From: Actinokineospora sp. NBRC 105648
Lineage (GTDB): Bacteria; Actinomycetota; Actinomycetes; Mycobacteriales; Pseudonocardiaceae
Assembly (NCBI RefSeq): GCF_030269645.1
Contig: NZ_BSTR01000001.1
Location: 53,740-117,739, forward strand
DNA: 64,000 bases
Reading direction: 5' to 3'
Shown: positions 52,301 to 64,000 of the stretch, in pieces
Layout of the letters: every line of letters begins with the position of its first letter
Numbering within the stretch: the first letter of the stretch is position 1
Position numbers and translations under genes: made by a program
Notes under the pieces: model-generated
The model's input: the letters and a program-made list of their open reading frames with translations, nothing else
Told to the model about the DNA's origin: nothing
The model's database searches: none

Positions 52301-55300
52301 CCCGCCGACCGCGGCTGGCCGGAGCAGGGTTTCGTCGGCGGCTTCGTGCATGACGCGGGCGAGTTCGACCCGGCGTTCTTCGCGATCAGCCCGCGCGAGG
52401 CGCTGGCGATGGACCCCCAGCAGCGGCTCCTGTTGGAGACCTCGTGGGAGTCGTTCGAGCACGCCCGACTCGACCCGGAAGCGTTGCGCGGCAGCAAGAC
52501 CGGCGTCTTCATCGGCACTGCGACCTCCGGCTACGGCATCGGCCTGTTCGACATCCCCGAGGGTTCTCGTCCGCACGTGCTGACCGGCACCGCCACCAGC
52601 GTCATCTCCGGCAGGCTCGCCTACGCGTTCGGGCTCGAGGGGCCGGCGATCACCGTCGACACCGCTTGCTCCAGCAGCCTGGTCGCGCTGCACATGGCTG
52701 TCCGGTCGCTGCGCGAGGGTGAGTGCGACCTGGCGCTCGCGGGCGGCGCGACGATCATGACCACCCCCGGCATGTTCCTCGACTCCAGCCAGGGTGGCGC
52801 GCTCGCCCCCGACGGTCGCTGCAAAGTGTTCGCCGCCGCGGCCGACGGCACCGGGTGGGGCGAAGGCGTCGGCATGTTGCTCGTCGAGCGCCTCTCCGAC
52901 GCCCAGCGTCACGGCCACCGGGTGCTCGCCCTGGTCAAGGGCAGCGCGGTCAACTCCGACGGCGCGTCCAACGGGCTAACCGCGCCCAACGGTCCCGCGC
53001 AGCAGAAGGTAATCCACGCGGCGCTCAGCGACGCAGGTTTGCATCCGTCCGATGTGGACGTCGTGGAGGCGCACGGCACCGGCACCTCGCTGGGTGATCC
53101 CATCGAGGCGCAAGCGCTGCTGGCCACCTATGGGCAGGACCGTGCGGAGCCGCTTCGGCTCGGGTCGATCAAGACCAACATCGGTCACACCCAGTCGGCG
53201 GCGGGTGTCGCCGGTGTGATCAAGATGGTGCTCGCGCTGCGGCACGGCGTGCTGCCCCGGTCGTTGCACATCGACGAACCGACCCGGCTGGTCGACTGGG
53301 ACGGCGTCGAGCTGCTCACCGAGCGGACCGACTGGCCCGAGACCGGCAGGCCGCGCCGCGCGGGTGTCTCGTCCTTCGGGATGAGCGGCACCAACGCGCA
53401 CACCATCCTCGAACAGGCCCCTGACCAGCCAGAACCGGCCACTGAGCCGGTCGAGGCGCCGTGGCTGGTCACCGCTAGGACCGCCGCTGCCCTGCGCGCC
53501 CAAGCCGCCCAGCTGAGCGAACTCGAGCACGCGCCCGCCGATGTCGCGCTCACCCTGAGCGCCCGCTCACGCTTCGAGCACCGGGCCGTGCTGCTCGGGC
53601 CCGACCACGCCGCCCAGCTCACCGCGCTCGCCCGTGACCTCCCGGCCCCCGGGCTGATCCGGGGCACGGCTGGCCGAACGGGCAAGGTCGTTTTCGTCTT
53701 CCCAGGTCAGGGCTCGCAGTGGCTCGGTATGGCCGATGCGCTGATGACCGACTCGCCCACCTTCCGCGACACCTTCCGGGCCTGCGCCGCGGCGCTGGAG
53801 GAACACGTCTACTGGTCGGTCGAGGACGCCCTGCTGCGCGTCGAGGGCGCGCAGCCCCTGGACCGGCTCGATGTGATCCAGCCGGTGCTGTTCGCCGTGA
53901 TGGTGTCGCTGGCCGCGCTGTGGCGCGAGCGCGGGATCGAGCCCGCCGCGGTGGTCGGCCACTCCCAGGGCGAGATCGCCGCCGCCCACGTCGCGGGCGG
54001 GCTGACCCTGGCCGACGCGGCCCTGATCGTCGCCGAGCGCAGCAAGCTGCTGCTCCGGCTGGCCGGCCAGGGGGCGATGGCCGCGGTGTCGTTGCCGCCC
54101 GGCGAGGTCGCCGCCCGGTTGGGCGACGACCTGACGATCGCCGCGGTCAACGGCGCCCGCTCGGTGGCTGTCGCGGGTGCGCACGGGCCGATCGACGAGC
54201 TGGTCGCCGAACTGGAGGCCGAGGGGGTGCGGGTCCGCAAGGTCCGCATCAACGGCGCGGGCCACTCACCGCCGGTCGAGGTGCTGCGCGCGGAGGCGTT
54301 GGCGGTCTTGGCGCCGGTCGCGCCGCGTCCTTCGCCGATTCCCTTCTACTCCACGGTGACCGGTGGTCCGCTGGACACCGCTGAGCTCGACGCGGGCTAC
54401 TGGTTCCGCAACATGCGCCAGACCGTCCAATTCGAACAGGCCACCCGAGCGCTGCTGGCCGACGGGCACGGTGTGTTCATCGAGAACAGCCCGCACCCGG
54501 TGCTCGGTGGCGGTATCCAGGAGACCGTCGAGGACGCGGGTGCCCCTGAGCCGGTCGTGCTCGGCACGCTGCGCCGCGACGAAGGGGGCACCGAGCGGTT
54601 CGCGGTGTCGCTGGCCGAGGCGTTCGTGCGCGGTGTCGAGCCGCGGTGGGAGTTCGGGGGCACGCCCGTCGACCTGCCCACGTACCCGTTCCAGCGGGAC
54701 CGCTATTGGCTGGAGCCGTTGACCGACAACGGGACTGTCGAGGACGCGCGGTTCTGGTCGGCGGTCGACAGCGGCGACCACGAGGCCATCGGTGTCGACG
54801 CTGGTGCGTTGCCCGCGCTGGCCGCGTGGCGCGGGCGTGCGCGCGACGAGTCCACTGTGGCCGATTGGACGTACCGGATCACCTGGCGGTCGGTGAGCAC
54901 GGCCAAGCCCGAGCTGAGTGGTGAGTGGGCCGTCGTCGCGGGCCGCGGCCAGGCTGAGCTGGCCAGTCGGTTAGCCGAGCGGATCGCTGACGCCGGTGGG
55001 TCGGCGCGCACCATCCTCGTCGACGAAGACCCGGTCGTGCCGACCGATACCCCCTTCGCCGGCGTGGTGTCCCTGCTGGGCTTGGACACCACGCCGGACC
55101 AGGCCGTCACCCGCGGCCTCGCCCGGACGCTCGCGCTCGTGCGAACGTTGGTCGAGGAGGCCGTTCAGGGTCCGTTGTGGATGGTCACCAGCGGTGCCGT
55201 GTCGGTGGGTCGCGCCGACCCGCTGCGCGACCCGGCGCAGGCACCGGTGTGGGGTCTGGGCCTGGTCGCTGGCCTGGAGCGCCCGGCGCACTACGGCGGT

Positions 55301-58300
55301 CTGCTCGACCTGCCCGCCGACCCGGACGATCGCGCGCTTGCCCGGGCGTTGGCCGTGCTGAGCGGGGACGAGGACCAGGTCGCCGTCCGCGCGTCCGGCG
55401 TCTTCGCCCGGCGCATGGTGCGGGCGGGCGAGGTCGCGAAGACCCGTGATTGGCGTCCACGCGGGACTGTGCTGGTCACTGGTGGTACCGGTGCGATCGG
55501 CGGGCACCTGGCCCGATGGCTGGCCGACGGTGGCGCCACCAAGCTGGTGCTCACCAGTCGACGGGGGCTCGCCGCGCCCGGGGCCGCTGAGCTGGTGGCC
55601 GAGCTGGGAGAGCGGGTCGAGGTCGTGGTAGCCGCGTGCGACGTGGCCGACCGCGGGTCGGTGGCCGCGCTGCTGGCCGAGCACCCGGTCGACGCGGTGA
55701 TCCACGCGGCGGGTGTGGCCCAGTCGACCGGGCTCACCGAGATCGGCGTGGCCGAGCTGGCCGAGGTCACCGCCGCCAAGGTGGCAGGTGCCGCCCACCT
55801 CGATGAGTTGTCCGATGTGGACACTTTTATCCTCTTCTCCTCAGGTGCCGCCAGCTGGGGCGGTGCGGGCCAGGCCGCCTACGCGGCGGGCAACGCCTAC
55901 CTCGACGCTCTCGCGCAGCGTCGACGGGCGCAGGGCAAGGCGGCAACGTCGATCGCCTGGGGCGGCTGGGCGGAAGGCGGCATGGCGGACGCCGCCGCCG
56001 TCGAAGCCCTCGGCAAACGCGGTCTCCACCTGATGGAGCCTGCCCTCGCCTTGGCCGCCCTGCAGCGCGCCCTCGACGCCGACGAGACCTGCCTGACGGT
56101 CGCCAACATCGAGTGGCCCCGCTTCACCCCCGGCTACACCGCCGCCCGCGCCCGGCCGCTCATCGGCGAGATCCCCGAGGCTGCCTCGGCCGAACCGGAG
56201 TCCATTGCGGACACTGATGAGCTGCGCACCCGGGTGCTGGCGCTGCCCGAGGCCGACCGCGTGGGCCACGTGCTCGAGCTGGTCCGGGCCCAGGCCGCCG
56301 CCGCGCTCGGCTACCCGGACAGTTCCGCCATCGAACCCGACCGCGCCTTCCGTGACCTGGGCTTCGACTCGCTCACCGCGGTGGACGTGCGCAACCGGCT
56401 GAAGTCCGCCACCGGCCGCAAGCTCCCCGCCACCCTGGTGTTCGACTACCCCACCCCGCGCACGCTGGCCGACCACCTGCTCGCCGACGTGCTCGGCCTC
56501 GACGCCACCGCGCCCGCCACGGTGGCATCGACCGCGGTCGACGAGCCGATCGCGATCATCGGCATGAGCTGCCGCTACCCGGGCGGGGTCGACTCGCCCG
56601 AGGGCCTGTGGCGGCTGGTGATGGACGGTGTCGACGCGATCACGCCGTTCCCGGACGACCGCGGCTGGGACCTGGAAGCGCTGTACCACCCCGATCCGGA
56701 CAACCCGGGCACGTCGTACGTCCGCGAGGGTGGGTTCGTGCACGACGCGGGCCACTTCGACGCCGGGTTCTTCGGCATCAGCCCGCGCGAGGCGATCGCC
56801 ACCGACCCGCAGCAGCGGATGCTGCTGGAGGCGACCTGGGAGACCTTCGAGCGGGCGGGGATCGACCCGGCGTCGGTGCGTGGCAGCCGGTCCGGCGTGT
56901 TCGTCGGGACCTCGTTCGTCGGTTACGGCATCGGCGCACTGGCCCCGGGCAGTGACGCGGAGGGCTTCTTCCTGGCCGGCACCGGAACCGCCGCGGCGTC
57001 CGGCCGGGTGTCCTACACCTTCGGGCTCGAGGGTCCTGCGGTCACTGTGGACACTGCCTGCTCCAGCAGTCTGGTGGCGATCCACCTGGCGTGCCAGGCG
57101 TTGCGGCAGAACGAGTGCGAGCTCGCGGTGGCCGGTGGTGTGGCCGTGCTGCCGTCACCGACCTCCTACACCGAGTTCAGCCGCCAGCGAGGGTTGGCTC
57201 CCGACGGCCGGTGCAAGCCGTTCGCAGCCGCGGCCGACGGCACCGGCTGGGGCGAGGGCGTGGGCATGATCCTCGTCGAGCGCCTGTCCGACGCGCTGCG
57301 CAACGGTCACCGCGTGTTGGCCGTCGTGCGGGGCACCGCGATCAACCAGGACGGCGCGTCCAACGGGCTCACCGCGCCGAACGGGCCGTCCCAGCAGCGC
57401 GTGATCCGCCAGGCGCTGGCCAACTCCGGGTTGACACCGTCCGATGTGGACGTCGTGGAGGCGCACGGCACCGGCACGACCCTGGGTGACCCGATCGAGG
57501 CGCAGGCGGTGATCGCCACCTACGGCCAGGACCGCGAACACCCGCTGCTGCTCGGGTCGGTGAAGTCGAACATCGGGCACACACAGTCCGCCTCGGGTGT
57601 CGCCGGGGTGATCAAGATGGTGCTGGCGCTGCGTGCCGGCGTCGTGCCCAAGACCTTGCACATCGACGAGCCGACCCCGCACGTGGACTGGACGGCGGGC
57701 GCCGTGGCCCCCGCGGCGGAGACGGTGCCCTGGCCCTCGGTGGACCGGGTTCGCCGCGCGGGTGTGTCGTCGTTCGGCGGCAGCGGGACCAACGCGCACC
57801 TGGTGTTGGAGCAGTACGTAGCCGAGGAATCCGCTCCGGAGCCGGTGGACGCCGTGCTGCCGTGGGTGCTCTCCGGCCGCACCGCCGAGGCTGTTCGCGA
57901 CCAGGCCGCCCGACTGCGAGATCACCTGGCGGGCACGGAGTTCTCGCCCGCGGACGTCGGGTACTCCCTGGCCACCAGCCGAGCCAGGTTCGACCACCGG
58001 GCCGCGCTCATCGGGCCGGACTATCTGTCCACTTTGGATGCTCTCGCCCGTGGGGAAGCGGCGTCGGGGTTGGTTCAGGGCCGGGCGCTCTCGGGCAAGG
58101 TGGCGTTCGTCTTCCCCGGTCAGGGCTCGCAGTGGGCGGGCATGGCGGTCGAGCTGCTGGACACCTCGGAGGTGTTCGCCGCCGAGCTGCACGCCTGCGC
58201 CGAGGCCCTCGCCCCGCACGTCGACTGGTCCCTGTTCGACGTCCTGAGCAGCGGAAACGGGCTCGACCGGGTGGACGTCGTCCAACCGGCGCTGTTCGCG

Positions 58301-61300
58301 GTGATGGTGTCGCTCGCGGCGTTGTGGCGGTCCCACGGTGTCGAGCCCGCAGCGGTGATCGGCCACTCGCAGGGCGAGATCGCCGCCGCCTATGTCGCGG
58401 GCGCGCTGACCTTGGCCGACGCCGCCAAGATCGTTGCCCGGCGTAGCCAGGCCATCGTGGCGCTGGCCGGGCACGGCGGCATGGCGAGTGTGTCGCTGCC
58501 CGCCGACCGGGTGCGCGAGCGGCTGACCGACGGAGTGTCGATCGCGGCCGTCAACGGGCCCGCGACCGTGGTCGTCGCGGGTGAGATCGACGAGTTCCTG
58601 GCCCGGTGCGAGGCGGATGGTGTGCGCGCCAAGCGCATCCCGGTGGACTACGCCTCGCACTCCGCCCAGGTCGAGCGGATCGCCGACGAGCTGCACGAGG
58701 TCCTGACCGGCCTCACGCCGGTCGCCGCCACCATTCCGTTCTACTCGACGGTGACCGGCGAGTGGCTGGACACGATCGCGCTCGACGGCGGCTACTGGTA
58801 CCGCAACCTGCGCCAGTCCGTGGAGTTCGAGCAGGGCACCCGCGCGCTGGTCGAGCACGGCATCCGCTTCTTCGTCGAGGTCAGCCCGCACCCGGTGCTC
58901 ACCCCGGCCATCGGCGAGACCCTGGACACCGTCGAGGACGTCGACGCGGTGGCCGTCGGCTCCCTCCGCCGGGACGAGGGCGGACTCGCCCGCTTCCGGC
59001 TCTCCGCCGCCGAGCTGCACGCGCACGGCGGCCCGGTCGACCTGACCACCCTGTTCGACGGCCTGCCGGTGCGGACCGTCGAGCTGCCGACCTACGCCTT
59101 CCAACGCGAGCGGTACTGGCTGGAGCTGGTCTCCCCGGGTGCGGGCGATGTGGCCGCCGCCGGCCTGACCGGCACCGAGCACCCGCTGCTCGGTGCCGCC
59201 GTCCCGCTCGCCGGGGGTGACGGGCTGGTGCTCACCGGTCGGATCTCGGCGCGGACCCATCCGTGGTTGGTCGACCACTCGGTGCTCGGTGCCGTGCTGC
59301 TGCCGGGTACCGCGTTCGTCGAGCTGGCCGCGCACGCTGGTGCCCAGGTCGGTACCCCCGACGTGCTGGAACTGACCCTGGGCACACCGCTGGTGCTCGC
59401 CGAACCGGACGCCGTGACGCTCCAGGTCGCGGTCGGCGCCCCGGACGGGGAGGGGCGGCGCGAGGTCGCGATCTACTCGAAGTCTGATGGCTTCCAGTGG
59501 ACCAAGCACGCCACCGGCTCGCTCGGCCACGCCGAGGCGCTCGCCTTCGACACGGCGTGGACCCTCGGCGAACCCGTTGACCTACAAGGGTTCTACGCGG
59601 GGATCGCCGACCTCGGCTACGGCTACGGTCCGGCGTTCCAGGCGCTCACGGCGGCGTGGCGCGGCGATGGCGAGCTGATCGCCGAGATCCGCCTACCGGA
59701 GGACCTGTCCACCAGGGGGTTCGTGGTCCACCCCGCGCTGCTCGACGCGGCACTGCACGGCATCGGCCTGCTGCGCGCCGCCGGGGACCGCCCGGCTGAG
59801 CTGCCGTTCTCCTGGCGGGGCGTGCGCCTGCGGGCCACTGACTCGCCGGTGCTGCGCGTCCGGCTCACCGAGGGCGCCGACGGCATCGCGGTCCAGGTCG
59901 CCGACGCCACCGGTACCCCGGTGGCCGACATCGGGTCGCTCATCGCCCGGCCCATCGGCGCGGCGCTCTCCGCCGCCCGCCGGGTGGTCGCCGACTCGCT
60001 CTTCCGCCTCGACTGGTCCACCCCGGTCACTCTCCCCGCCGCCGGGACCTCGCGGTGGGCACTCCTGGGCACCGACGACCTCAAGCTCGGGCCGGTACTC
60101 GCCGCGGCGGGCAACCAGGTCAGCGAGTACGCCGACCTGGACGGTCTGCTCTCCGCCGCCGATGTCGACGTGGTGGTCGCCCAGTTCGCCCCGGCGGACC
60201 GCGGCCCCGCCGAGGCCGCCCACGACGCGACCGTCCGGGCGCTGGCGCTGGTCCAGGCCTGGATCTCCGACGAGCGGGTCGCGGCCGTCCCGCTGGTCGT
60301 GGTCACCTCCGGCGCCGCGGGGCCGGACGACGTGCCCGACCTCGGCAACGCCCCGGTGTGGGGGCTGCTGCGGTCGGCCCAGTCCGAGCACCCGGACCGG
60401 TTCCTGCTGGTCGACATCGACACCGCCGACGACACCTTCGCCGCCGCGGCCGCCGCCGGTGAACCCCAGGTCGCGGTGCGCGCGGGCCGGGCCTTCGCGC
60501 CCCGGCTGGTCCGCACTCCGGTCGCGGACGGCGCCAGTGGTCTACAAGGGACAGCCGGCGGTCTGCAAGGGACAGTCCTGGTCACCGGCGCCACCGGCAC
60601 GCTCGGCGGCGCCCTGGCGCGGCACCTGGTCACCGCGCACGGTGTCCGCGACCTCCTGCTCACCAGTCGCAGCGGCGCCGATGCCCCCGGTGCCGACGCG
60701 CTCGTCGCCGAGCTGACCGGGCTCGGCGCGCGGGTCGTGCTCGCCGCCTGCGACGTCGCCGACCGGGACGCGGTGGCGGCGCTGTTCGCCGCGCACCCGG
60801 TCGACGCCGTGGTGCACACCGCCGCCGTCCTCGACGACGGCGTGCTGACCGGGCTCACGCCCGATCGGGTCGCGAGGGTGTTGGCGCCCAAGGTGCGCGG
60901 TGCGGTCAACCTGCACGAACTGGCCGGGGACGTCACCGCGTTCGCGTTGTTCTCCTCGGCCGCGGGGGTGTTCGGCGGCGCTGGTCAAGCGAACTACGCC
61001 GCCGCCAACGTCTTCCTCGACGCCCTCGCCCAGCACCGCCGCGCCCGCGGCCTGCCGGGTGTCTCGCTCGCCTGGGGGCCGTGGGCCGAGCGCACCGGGC
61101 TGACCGGTGAGCTCACCGAGGCAGATGTCCGCCGGGTGATGCGCTCCGGCATGGGCCAACTGTCCACTGAGGACGGAATGGCGCTGTTCTCGGTGGCGTG
61201 CGCGGGCAGCGAGCCCACCGTGGTACCCATGGTGTTCAGCCCAGCCGCGTTGCGTGGGCGTGGCGCCGTGGCACCGATCCTGCGTGCCCTGGTGCGCACT

Positions 61301-61831
61301 GGGACTGGCACTGAGACCCGCACCGAGTCCGCCGACGTGCTGGGCAGGCTCGCCGGCGCGCCGGACGTCGAGCGCAAGCGGATCTTGCTCGACCTCGTGC
61401 GCGGTCAGGTGGCCGCCGTGCTCGGCTATCCCGGGCCTGAGGCCATCGAGCCCAACCGGGGCTTCCTGGAGCTGGGGCTGGACTCGCTCACCGGCGTGGA
61501 GCTGCGCAACCGCGTCGCCGCCGCCACCGCGTTGCGGCTGCCCGCCACGCTCGTCTTCGACCACCCGTCGCCCACCGCGCTCACCGCCTTCCTGCACGGC
61601 GAACTGGCCCCCGGGCAGCGATCCGTGGCCGACGGCGTGCTCGCCGACCTCACCCGGCTGGAGGTGGCCCTCGGCGGCGTCGACGCCGAGCCCGACCGGG
61701 CCCGGATCGCCGCCCGGCTGCGCGCGCTGGCCGCCCGCTGGGAGGTCGCCGAGCAGGCGGCCGAGAACCTGGACTCGGCCTCCGCCGAGGAGATCTTCGA
61801 CCTGCTCGACAGCGAGTTCGAGAAGTCCTGA
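46367..61831 (+). CDS. Modular type I polyketide synthase, three modules (5154 aa)
   Basis: N-terminal coiled docking helix (residues 1-32), then three complete modules. Module 1: KS (34-455, Cys in DTACSSS), AT (548-850, HAFH, malonyl type), DH (870-1140, HVVHG), ER (1280-1570, [10 protein letters not shown]), KR (1585-1830, VDD, B type), ACP (1845-1920, LGFDSL). Module 2: KS (1942-2355), AT (2441-2745, GHSQG with GAGH at the specificity site), KR (3032-3215, Trp present, no LDD: A type), ACP (3300-3375). Module 3: KS (3391-3816), AT (3911-4208, YASH, methylmalonyl), DH (4268-4541, HSVLG), KR (4735-4915, LDD, B type), ACP (5003-5080). C-terminal docking region ends in [11 protein letters not shown]. 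No loading module or thioesterase, so it is an extension subunit. Confidence 0.97.
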   Translation: MADKETLRDYLKLVTADLRQAKARLREVEDGAREPIAIIGMACRYPGGVASPDDLWRLVATGADGITGFPTDRGWDLGALFDDDPDRPGSSYVREGGFLPDAAEFDPGFFGISPREALAMDPQQRLLLQTCWEALERAGIDPLSLRGSRTGVFAGTNDQSYLSLLVSDPQGTEGHLLTGGATAVVSGRVAYSLGLEGPAVTIDTACSSSLVALHLACQSLRSGESTLALAGGVTVMATPGVFTEFSRQRGLAADGRCKSFAGAADGTGWSEGVGVLLVERLSDAQRNGHRVLAVVRGSAVNSDGASNGLTAPNGPSQQRVILSALAGARLSPSDVDVVEGHGTGTVLGDPIEAQALLATYGQGRATPLYLGSVKSNIGHAQAAAGVAGVIKMVQALQREVLPPTLHVDEPTPHVDWAAGAVELLTSAKPWPRGENPRRAGVSSFGVSGTNVHTIIEEAPAAEQVVVEGAAPSVVPLVLSARSAEALREQAERVLAVEAEPMDLARSLATTRAALEHRAVVFGQEGLRALAEDAESPDLVRGSVAAGELAVLFTGQGSQRVGMGSGLRAFPAFVAAWDEVLGLLGDGFDFSTAEALNQTANAQAGLFTLEVALFRLVESWGVRPAVLIGHSVGELAAAHVAGVLSLEDACTLVAARALLMQALPTGGAMLAVAGDVEIPSTVDLAAMNAPGSVVVSGAEDVIDELAARWRSEGLKVKRLTVSHAFHSRLMDPMLDEFASVARTLTYHQPVIPIVTTAEGDPATAEYWVQQVRSPVRFADAVDRAGAGHHLELGPDGVLSALVGTGVPALRAERDEAATLLRALSTLHTRGVPVDWARVFGGWGGRVVDLPTYPFARERYWPRVTSSPGFAPTGHPLLTAGVGLAEGDGHLFTAQLNTSAQPWLADHVVHGRVVLPGTAYVELALRAGDQVGAQRIDELVLETPLVLPANATARVQVMLGSADPDGRRSLTVHARLSDDRPWTRHATGVLAPQARVVAQDAVGAWPSPGAEPADVTALYDRLASAGLSYGDVFRAARSVWVHGEDVYAELEVLDDAGFGIHPALLDAALQAVAARGGSGEAGLPFSWSGVSLWASGATALRVRVSPVPGGVSVLALDGAGGPVVSVDRVVTRPAAPFEAVDTTDLYGLGWVAVPSTGAVPAHTVIESTVDDALGRAADVLGRVQAWLALETDEKLVVRTSGAVQALSGDLPADPAGAAVWGLVRSIQSENPGRIVLVDATDTSADAVPAALASGEPQVAVRGGAVLAARLSRVDTGLAVPDGPWRLDIGERGTLADLRLARVEERLLAEGEVRIAVHASGLNFRDVLNALGLYPGAVDLGGETAGVVTEVGPGVDGFAPGDRVLGLVTGAIGPSAVTDQRLLARIPDGWSFSTAAAIPVVYATAYYGLVDLGGLQSGQSVLVHAAAGGVGMAAVQIARHLGAEVYGTASAPKWTATGLADDHLASSRDLGFAAKFPAVDVVLNALAGEFVDASLGLLKPGGRFIEMGKTDVREGVPGYRAFDLGEAGPDRIGEILAAVMDLFAAGVLTPPPVRTWDVRHAVEAFRFLSQAGHIGKVVLTMPRALDPDGTVLITGGTGALGRLLARHLVTAHGIRRLVLLSRGGGSVDLGVDLGDDVEVTSLACDITDRAALEAALSGRSFTGVFHVAGVVDDGVTAALDADRLATTFAPKALAAQYLHELTDPDVFVLYSSLAGTFGSPGQANYAAANAYLDALAAQRHATGRSGVALAWGAWHTDGGMLGSLGAAEVERIARSGYPPLTPERGLALLDAALTLPGSFAVPAVLDTAVLAANPETLPPLLHGLVRPARRTASTGTLADKLHQLSTEDSLRVLTDLVRTHGATVLGFGSIEAVDLDRPFKDLGFDSLTAVELRNRIAAATGLRLSATLVFDYPTPAVLAAHLLSHLPGGAGKTDNPATTAQIAADEPIAIVGMACRFPGGANTPDQLWRLVLDEVDAIGAIPADRGWPEQGFVGGFVHDAGEFDPAFFAISPREALAMDPQQRLLLETSWESFEHARLDPEALRGSKTGVFIGTATSGYGIGLFDIPEGSRPHVLTGTATSVISGRLAYAFGLEGPAITVDTACSSSLVALHMAVRSLREGECDLALAGGATIMTTPGMFLDSSQGGALAPDGRCKVFAAAADGTGWGEGVGMLLVERLSDAQRHGHRVLALVKGSAVNSDGASNGLTAPNGPAQQKVIHAALSDAGLHPSDVDVVEAHGTGTSLGDPIEAQALLATYGQDRAEPLRLGSIKTNIGHTQSAAGVAGVIKMVLALRHGVLPRSLHIDEPTRLVDWDGVELLTERTDWPETGRPRRAGVSSFGMSGTNAHTILEQAPDQPEPATEPVEAPWLVTARTAAALRAQAAQLSELEHAPADVALTLSARSRFEHRAVLLGPDHAAQLTALARDLPAPGLIRGTAGRTGKVVFVFPGQGSQWLGMADALMTDSPTFRDTFRACAAALEEHVYWSVEDALLRVEGAQPLDRLDVIQPVLFAVMVSLAALWRERGIEPAAVVGHSQGEIAAAHVAGGLTLADAALIVAERSKLLLRLAGQGAMAAVSLPPGEVAARLGDDLTIAAVNGARSVAVAGAHGPIDELVAELEAEGVRVRKVRINGAGHSPPVEVLRAEALAVLAPVAPRPSPIPFYSTVTGGPLDTAELDAGYWFRNMRQTVQFEQATRALLADGHGVFIENSPHPVLGGGIQETVEDAGAPEPVVLGTLRRDEGGTERFAVSLAEAFVRGVEPRWEFGGTPVDLPTYPFQRDRYWLEPLTDNGTVEDARFWSAVDSGDHEAIGVDAGALPALAAWRGRARDESTVADWTYRITWRSVSTAKPELSGEWAVVAGRGQAELASRLAERIADAGGSARTILVDEDPVVPTDTPFAGVVSLLGLDTTPDQAVTRGLARTLALVRTLVEEAVQGPLWMVTSGAVSVGRADPLRDPAQAPVWGLGLVAGLERPAHYGGLLDLPADPDDRALARALAVLSGDEDQVAVRASGVFARRMVRAGEVAKTRDWRPRGTVLVTGGTGAIGGHLARWLADGGATKLVLTSRRGLAAPGAAELVAELGERVEVVVAACDVADRGSVAALLAEHPVDAVIHAAGVAQSTGLTEIGVAELAEVTAAKVAGAAHLDELSDVDTFILFSSGAASWGGAGQAAYAAGNAYLDALAQRRRAQGKAATSIAWGGWAEGGMADAAAVEALGKRGLHLMEPALALAALQRALDADETCLTVANIEWPRFTPGYTAARARPLIGEIPEAASAEPESIADTDELRTRVLALPEADRVGHVLELVRAQAAAALGYPDSSAIEPDRAFRDLGFDSLTAVDVRNRLKSATGRKLPATLVFDYPTPRTLADHLLADVLGLDATAPATVASTAVDEPIAIIGMSCRYPGGVDSPEGLWRLVMDGVDAITPFPDDRGWDLEALYHPDPDNPGTSYVREGGFVHDAGHFDAGFFGISPREAIATDPQQRMLLEATWETFERAGIDPASVRGSRSGVFVGTSFVGYGIGALAPGSDAEGFFLAGTGTAAASGRVSYTFGLEGPAVTVDTACSSSLVAIHLACQALRQNECELAVAGGVAVLPSPTSYTEFSRQRGLAPDGRCKPFAAAADGTGWGEGVGMILVERLSDALRNGHRVLAVVRGTAINQDGASNGLTAPNGPSQQRVIRQALANSGLTPSDVDVVEAHGTGTTLGDPIEAQAVIATYGQDREHPLLLGSVKSNIGHTQSASGVAGVIKMVLALRAGVVPKTLHIDEPTPHVDWTAGAVAPAAETVPWPSVDRVRRAGVSSFGGSGTNAHLVLEQYVAEESAPEPVDAVLPWVLSGRTAEAVRDQAARLRDHLAGTEFSPADVGYSLATSRARFDHRAALIGPDYLSTLDALARGEAASGLVQGRALSGKVAFVFPGQGSQWAGMAVELLDTSEVFAAELHACAEALAPHVDWSLFDVLSSGNGLDRVDVVQPALFAVMVSLAALWRSHGVEPAAVIGHSQGEIAAAYVAGALTLADAAKIVARRSQAIVALAGHGGMASVSLPADRVRERLTDGVSIAAVNGPATVVVAGEIDEFLARCEADGVRAKRIPVDYASHSAQVERIADELHEVLTGLTPVAATIPFYSTVTGEWLDTIALDGGYWYRNLRQSVEFEQGTRALVEHGIRFFVEVSPHPVLTPAIGETLDTVEDVDAVAVGSLRRDEGGLARFRLSAAELHAHGGPVDLTTLFDGLPVRTVELPTYAFQRERYWLELVSPGAGDVAAAGLTGTEHPLLGAAVPLAGGDGLVLTGRISARTHPWLVDHSVLGAVLLPGTAFVELAAHAGAQVGTPDVLELTLGTPLVLAEPDAVTLQVAVGAPDGEGRREVAIYSKSDGFQWTKHATGSLGHAEALAFDTAWTLGEPVDLQGFYAGIADLGYGYGPAFQALTAAWRGDGELIAEIRLPEDLSTRGFVVHPALLDAALHGIGLLRAAGDRPAELPFSWRGVRLRATDSPVLRVRLTEGADGIAVQVADATGTPVADIGSLIARPIGAALSAARRVVADSLFRLDWSTPVTLPAAGTSRWALLGTDDLKLGPVLAAAGNQVSEYADLDGLLSAADVDVVVAQFAPADRGPAEAAHDATVRALALVQAWISDERVAAVPLVVVTSGAAGPDDVPDLGNAPVWGLLRSAQSEHPDRFLLVDIDTADDTFAAAAAAGEPQVAVRAGRAFAPRLVRTPVADGASGLQGTAGGLQGTVLVTGATGTLGGALARHLVTAHGVRDLLLTSRSGADAPGADALVAELTGLGARVVLAACDVADRDAVAALFAAHPVDAVVHTAAVLDDGVLTGLTPDRVARVLAPKVRGAVNLHELAGDVTAFALFSSAAGVFGGAGQANYAAANVFLDALAQHRRARGLPGVSLAWGPWAERTGLTGELTEADVRRVMRSGMGQLSTEDGMALFSVACAGSEPTVVPMVFSPAALRGRGAVAPILRALVRTGTGTETRTESADVLGRLAGAPDVERKRILLDLVRGQVAAVLGYPGPEAIEPNRGFLELGLDSLTGVELRNRVAAATALRLPATLVFDHPSPTALTAFLHGELAPGQRSVADGVLADLTRLEVALGGVDAEPDRARIAARLRALAARWEVAEQAAENLDSASAEEIFDLLDSEFEKS

Positions 61832-61839
61832 GAGGCGAC

Positions 61840-64000
61840 ATGGCCGAGGCGAACGAGGAGAAGCTGCTCTCCTACCTCAAGCGGGCGACCACCGAGCTGC
61901 GCGAGGCGCGCGGGCGGGTCCGCGACCTGGAGGAGCGCGTGGCCGAGCCGATCGCGGTGATCGGCACGGCCTGCCGCTACCCGGGCGCTGTGGCGACCCC
62001 GGAAGACCTGTGGCGCTTGGTGTCCGAGGGAACCGACGCGCTCGGCCCACTGCCGACTGACCGTGGCTGGGACCTCGCCGCGCTGCCCGGCTCACCCGAG
62101 GGCGGGTTCGTCGCCGACGCGGGTGCGTTCGACCCCGGCTTCTTCGGCATCTCGCCGCGTGAGGCGCTGGCGATGGACCCGCAGCAGCGGTTGCTGCTCA
62201 CAGCCTGTTGGGAGGCGGTGGAACGGGCGCGGATCGACCCGGGATCGTTGCGGGGCAGCCGGACCGGTGTGTACGCGGGCGTGATGTACAACGACTACGC
62301 CACCTCCGTGCCGCCCGAGGCGTTGGACGGGTTCCTGGGGACCAGCAACGCCAACAGCGTGCTGTCCGGCCGGGTCGCTTACAGCCTCGGCCTCGAGGGT
62401 CCTGCGGTCACTGTGGACACAGCGTGCTCGTCGTCGTTGGTGGCAATGCATTTGGCGGCACAGTCTTTGCGGCTCGGTGAGTGCTCGTTGGCGCTGGCGG
62501 GCGGCGTGACTGTCATGGCCGGGCCGATGATGTTCGCTGGCTTCGGCTTCGAGGAGGGCACGGCCGGGGACGGGCGGTGCAAGTCTTTCGCCGAGGCGGC
62601 CGACGGCACGGGCTGGGGCGAGGGCGTCGGTGTCCTGCTGCTGGAGAAGCTGTCGGACGCGCAGCGCAACGGACACCGTGTGCTGGCGCTCGTGCGCGGG
62701 TCAGCGGTGAACTCCGACGGTGCGTCGAGTGGCTTGACGGCGCCGAATGGGCCCGCGCAGCAGCGGGTGATCGAGGCCGCGTTGGCATCGGCGCGGCTGC
62801 TGCCGTCCGATGTGGACGCTGTGGAGGCGCACGGCACTGGAACTGTGCTGGGCGACCCGATCGAGGCGCAGGCGCTGCTGTCGGTGTACGGGCAGGACCG
62901 GACCGAACCGCTGTGGTTGGGGTCGGTGAAGTCGAACATCGGTCACACCCAAGCGGCCGCGGGCGTGGCTGGTGTGATCAAGATGGTGTCCGCGCTGCAA
63001 GAGGGCGTGTTGCCCGCGACGCTGCACGTGGACGCGCCGTCATCGCACGTGGACTGGACTTCCGGTGCGGTCTCGCTGCTCACGGCGTCGCGCCCGTGGC
63101 CGTCGGTGGACCGACCCCGGCGGGCGGCGGTGTCGTCGTTCGGGGTGAGCGGGACCAACGCGCACGTGATCTTGGAGCAGGCGCCGGTTCCCGCTTCTTC
63201 CCCTGCTGGCGGAGAACCATTGGGGCCACTGCCTTTCTTGGTTTCCGCTCGCTCGGTCGAGGGGTTGCGCGATCAAGCCGCGCGGCTGCTGGCGTTGTCG
63301 GCCGCGCCTGCTGACCTGGCTTACTCGCTGGCCACCACCCGGGCCAGCCTCGACCACCGGGCCGTGGTGCTCGCCGATGATCCGTTGCCCGGCCTGCGGG
63401 CGTTGGCCGCCGGGGTCGAGTCCCCGGAGGTGATCACCGGCAGTGGTGCGGGCCAGGTCGGGTTCCTGTTCACCGGGCAGGGGTCGCAGCGGTCCGGGAT
63501 GGGCCTGGCGCTGCGGGTGTTCCCGGCCTTCGCCACGGCGTTCGACGAGGCGATCACGTTGCTGGGGCTGCACCTGTCGACGTTCGAGGACGACCTGGCA
63601 CCCACTGAGCTGGCCCAGCCCGCCTTGTTCGCGCTCGAGGTGGCGCTGTTCCGGCTACTGGAGTCCTGGGGTCTGCGCCCGGACTTCCTGGTCGGCCACT
63701 CGATCGGCGAGCTGTCCGCCGCGCACGTGGCGGGCGTGCTCTCGCTCTCCGACGCGTGCGCGCTCGTGTCGGCTCGGGGTAGGTTGATGGGCGCGCTACC
63801 ACCTGGTGGTGCGATGTTGGCCGTTGAGGCGGACTCCGTCGAGTTGCCTGATGGCGTCGACCTGGCGGCGGTCAACGGGCCGGGATCGCTTGTGGTGTCG
63901 GGAAGTGCGGACGCCGTAGCCCAGTTCGAGTCCGAGCTGCGGGCCAAGGGGACGCGGGTCAAGCGACTGACGGTGTCCCACGCCTTCCACTCCCGCCTGA
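61840..64000 (+). CDS. Modular type I polyketide synthase, 5' part (runs off window)
   Basis: The next PKS subunit starts 8 bp after the first; 720 codons are visible with no stop. N-terminal docking helix ([20 protein letters not shown]), KS about residues 35-450 with Cys in [13 protein letters not shown] and His motifs EAHGTGT and NIGHTQAA, and the start of an AT ([26 protein letters not shown], then HAFH near residue 713, malonyl type). In the KS the stretch [14 protein letters not shown] differs from the usual FSRQRGL...DGRCK of the first subunit. The docking helix should pair with the C-terminus of the preceding subunit, making this the fourth module in line. Remaining domains lie outside the window. 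Confidence 0.95.
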   Translation, partial: MAEANEEKLLSYLKRATTELREARGRVRDLEERVAEPIAVIGTACRYPGAVATPEDLWRLVSEGTDALGPLPTDRGWDLAALPGSPEGGFVADAGAFDPGFFGISPREALAMDPQQRLLLTACWEAVERARIDPGSLRGSRTGVYAGVMYNDYATSVPPEALDGFLGTSNANSVLSGRVAYSLGLEGPAVTVDTACSSSLVAMHLAAQSLRLGECSLALAGGVTVMAGPMMFAGFGFEEGTAGDGRCKSFAEAADGTGWGEGVGVLLLEKLSDAQRNGHRVLALVRGSAVNSDGASSGLTAPNGPAQQRVIEAALASARLLPSDVDAVEAHGTGTVLGDPIEAQALLSVYGQDRTEPLWLGSVKSNIGHTQAAAGVAGVIKMVSALQEGVLPATLHVDAPSSHVDWTSGAVSLLTASRPWPSVDRPRRAAVSSFGVSGTNAHVILEQAPVPASSPAGGEPLGPLPFLVSARSVEGLRDQAARLLALSAAPADLAYSLATTRASLDHRAVVLADDPLPGLRALAAGVESPEVITGSGAGQVGFLFTGQGSQRSGMGLALRVFPAFATAFDEAITLLGLHLSTFEDDLAPTELAQPALFALEVALFRLLESWGLRPDFLVGHSIGELSAAHVAGVLSLSDACALVSARGRLMGALPPGGAMLAVEADSVELPDGVDLAAVNGPGSLVVSGSADAVAQFESELRAKGTRVKRLTVSHAFHSRL

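Noticed and set aside
46563-61653. Many long antisense and alternate frames inside the PKS genes
   Set aside because: These are normal by-products of very high GC; they lack ribosome binding sites and domain matches, while the sense frame is unbroken and rich in PKS motifs.
6803-64000. One single giant cluster joining the amino-sugar locus, encapsulin operon and PKS
   Set aside because: Palindromic elements and convergent gaps separate the blocks, and no shared regulator box is seen between the first locus and the PKS region; treated as neighbours, with only weak inferred links.

Overview
The window is a high-GC actinomycete chromosome segment. GTG and TTG starts, GTGA/ATGA gene overlaps, LAL-type LuxR regulators, a modular polyketide synthase, a Family 2B encapsulin and EF-hand and SCP1.201/Imm1-type genes all fit an actinomycete, and I favour Pseudonocardiales. 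That placement is inferred from gene content; no rRNA or tRNA gene is visible to test it.

Layout. 1-5707: a 7-bp tandem repeat, a PEP mutase/isocitrate lyase-family enzyme, an Ada/AlkA-type DNA repair protein, an IS5-family element with a -1 frameshift, two copies of a ~140-bp palindromic element, a nucleotide-sugar dehydrogenase and a small secreted protein. 6130-6666: an EF-hand protein. 6803-21264: an uncharacterised biosynthetic locus made of two tightly packed divergent operons. The left arm has two Gfo/Idh oxidoreductases, a TIM-barrel isomerase, an M20 hydrolase, an Ldh2-type dehydrogenase, an unknown 133-aa protein and a flavin monooxygenase. The right arm has two DegT aminotransferases, a UbiA-type prenyltransferase, an FAD oxidoreductase, a methyltransferase, an AMP-forming ligase and an AhpD-like protein. 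21867-27303: an isoprenoid/encapsulin operon of two Family 2B shell proteins, a polyprenyl diphosphate synthase with a disordered N-terminal tail, and IspH with an extra N-terminal domain. A short-chain dehydrogenase lies divergently beside it.

28844-38522: two large LAL regulators enclosing two membrane proteins, CutA, a type II thioesterase and an acyl-CoA carboxylase carboxyltransferase. 38553-43915: an accessory patch. A deaminase toxin (SCP1.201/DddA family) is broken by an IS30 element, a frameshift and a stop, next to an intact Imm1 immunity gene. Beyond it lie a repeat-containing small protein, an XRE/TPR regulator, a thymidylate-kinase-like protein that has lost its P-loop, two small unknown genes and another palindromic element. 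44004-64000: a thioesterase-like protein lacking both catalytic Ser and His, a P450, a three-module type I PKS (5154 aa) and the first 720 codons of a second PKS that runs off the window.

How it fits together. The LAL regulators, carboxyltransferase (extender unit supply), editing thioesterase, P450 and PKS form one plausible polyketide locus interrupted by the accessory patch; repeated CTAGGGG boxes upstream of the P450/pseudo-thioesterase pair and of the PKS are candidate regulator sites. The encapsulin operon looks like a compartment that packages polyprenyl diphosphate synthesis, with IspH feeding it precursors; its product might be used by the UbiA-type enzyme nearby. Six ~140-bp palindromes, whose arms differ between copies but stay self-complementary, all lie between convergent genes and look like bidirectional terminators that have been copied around.
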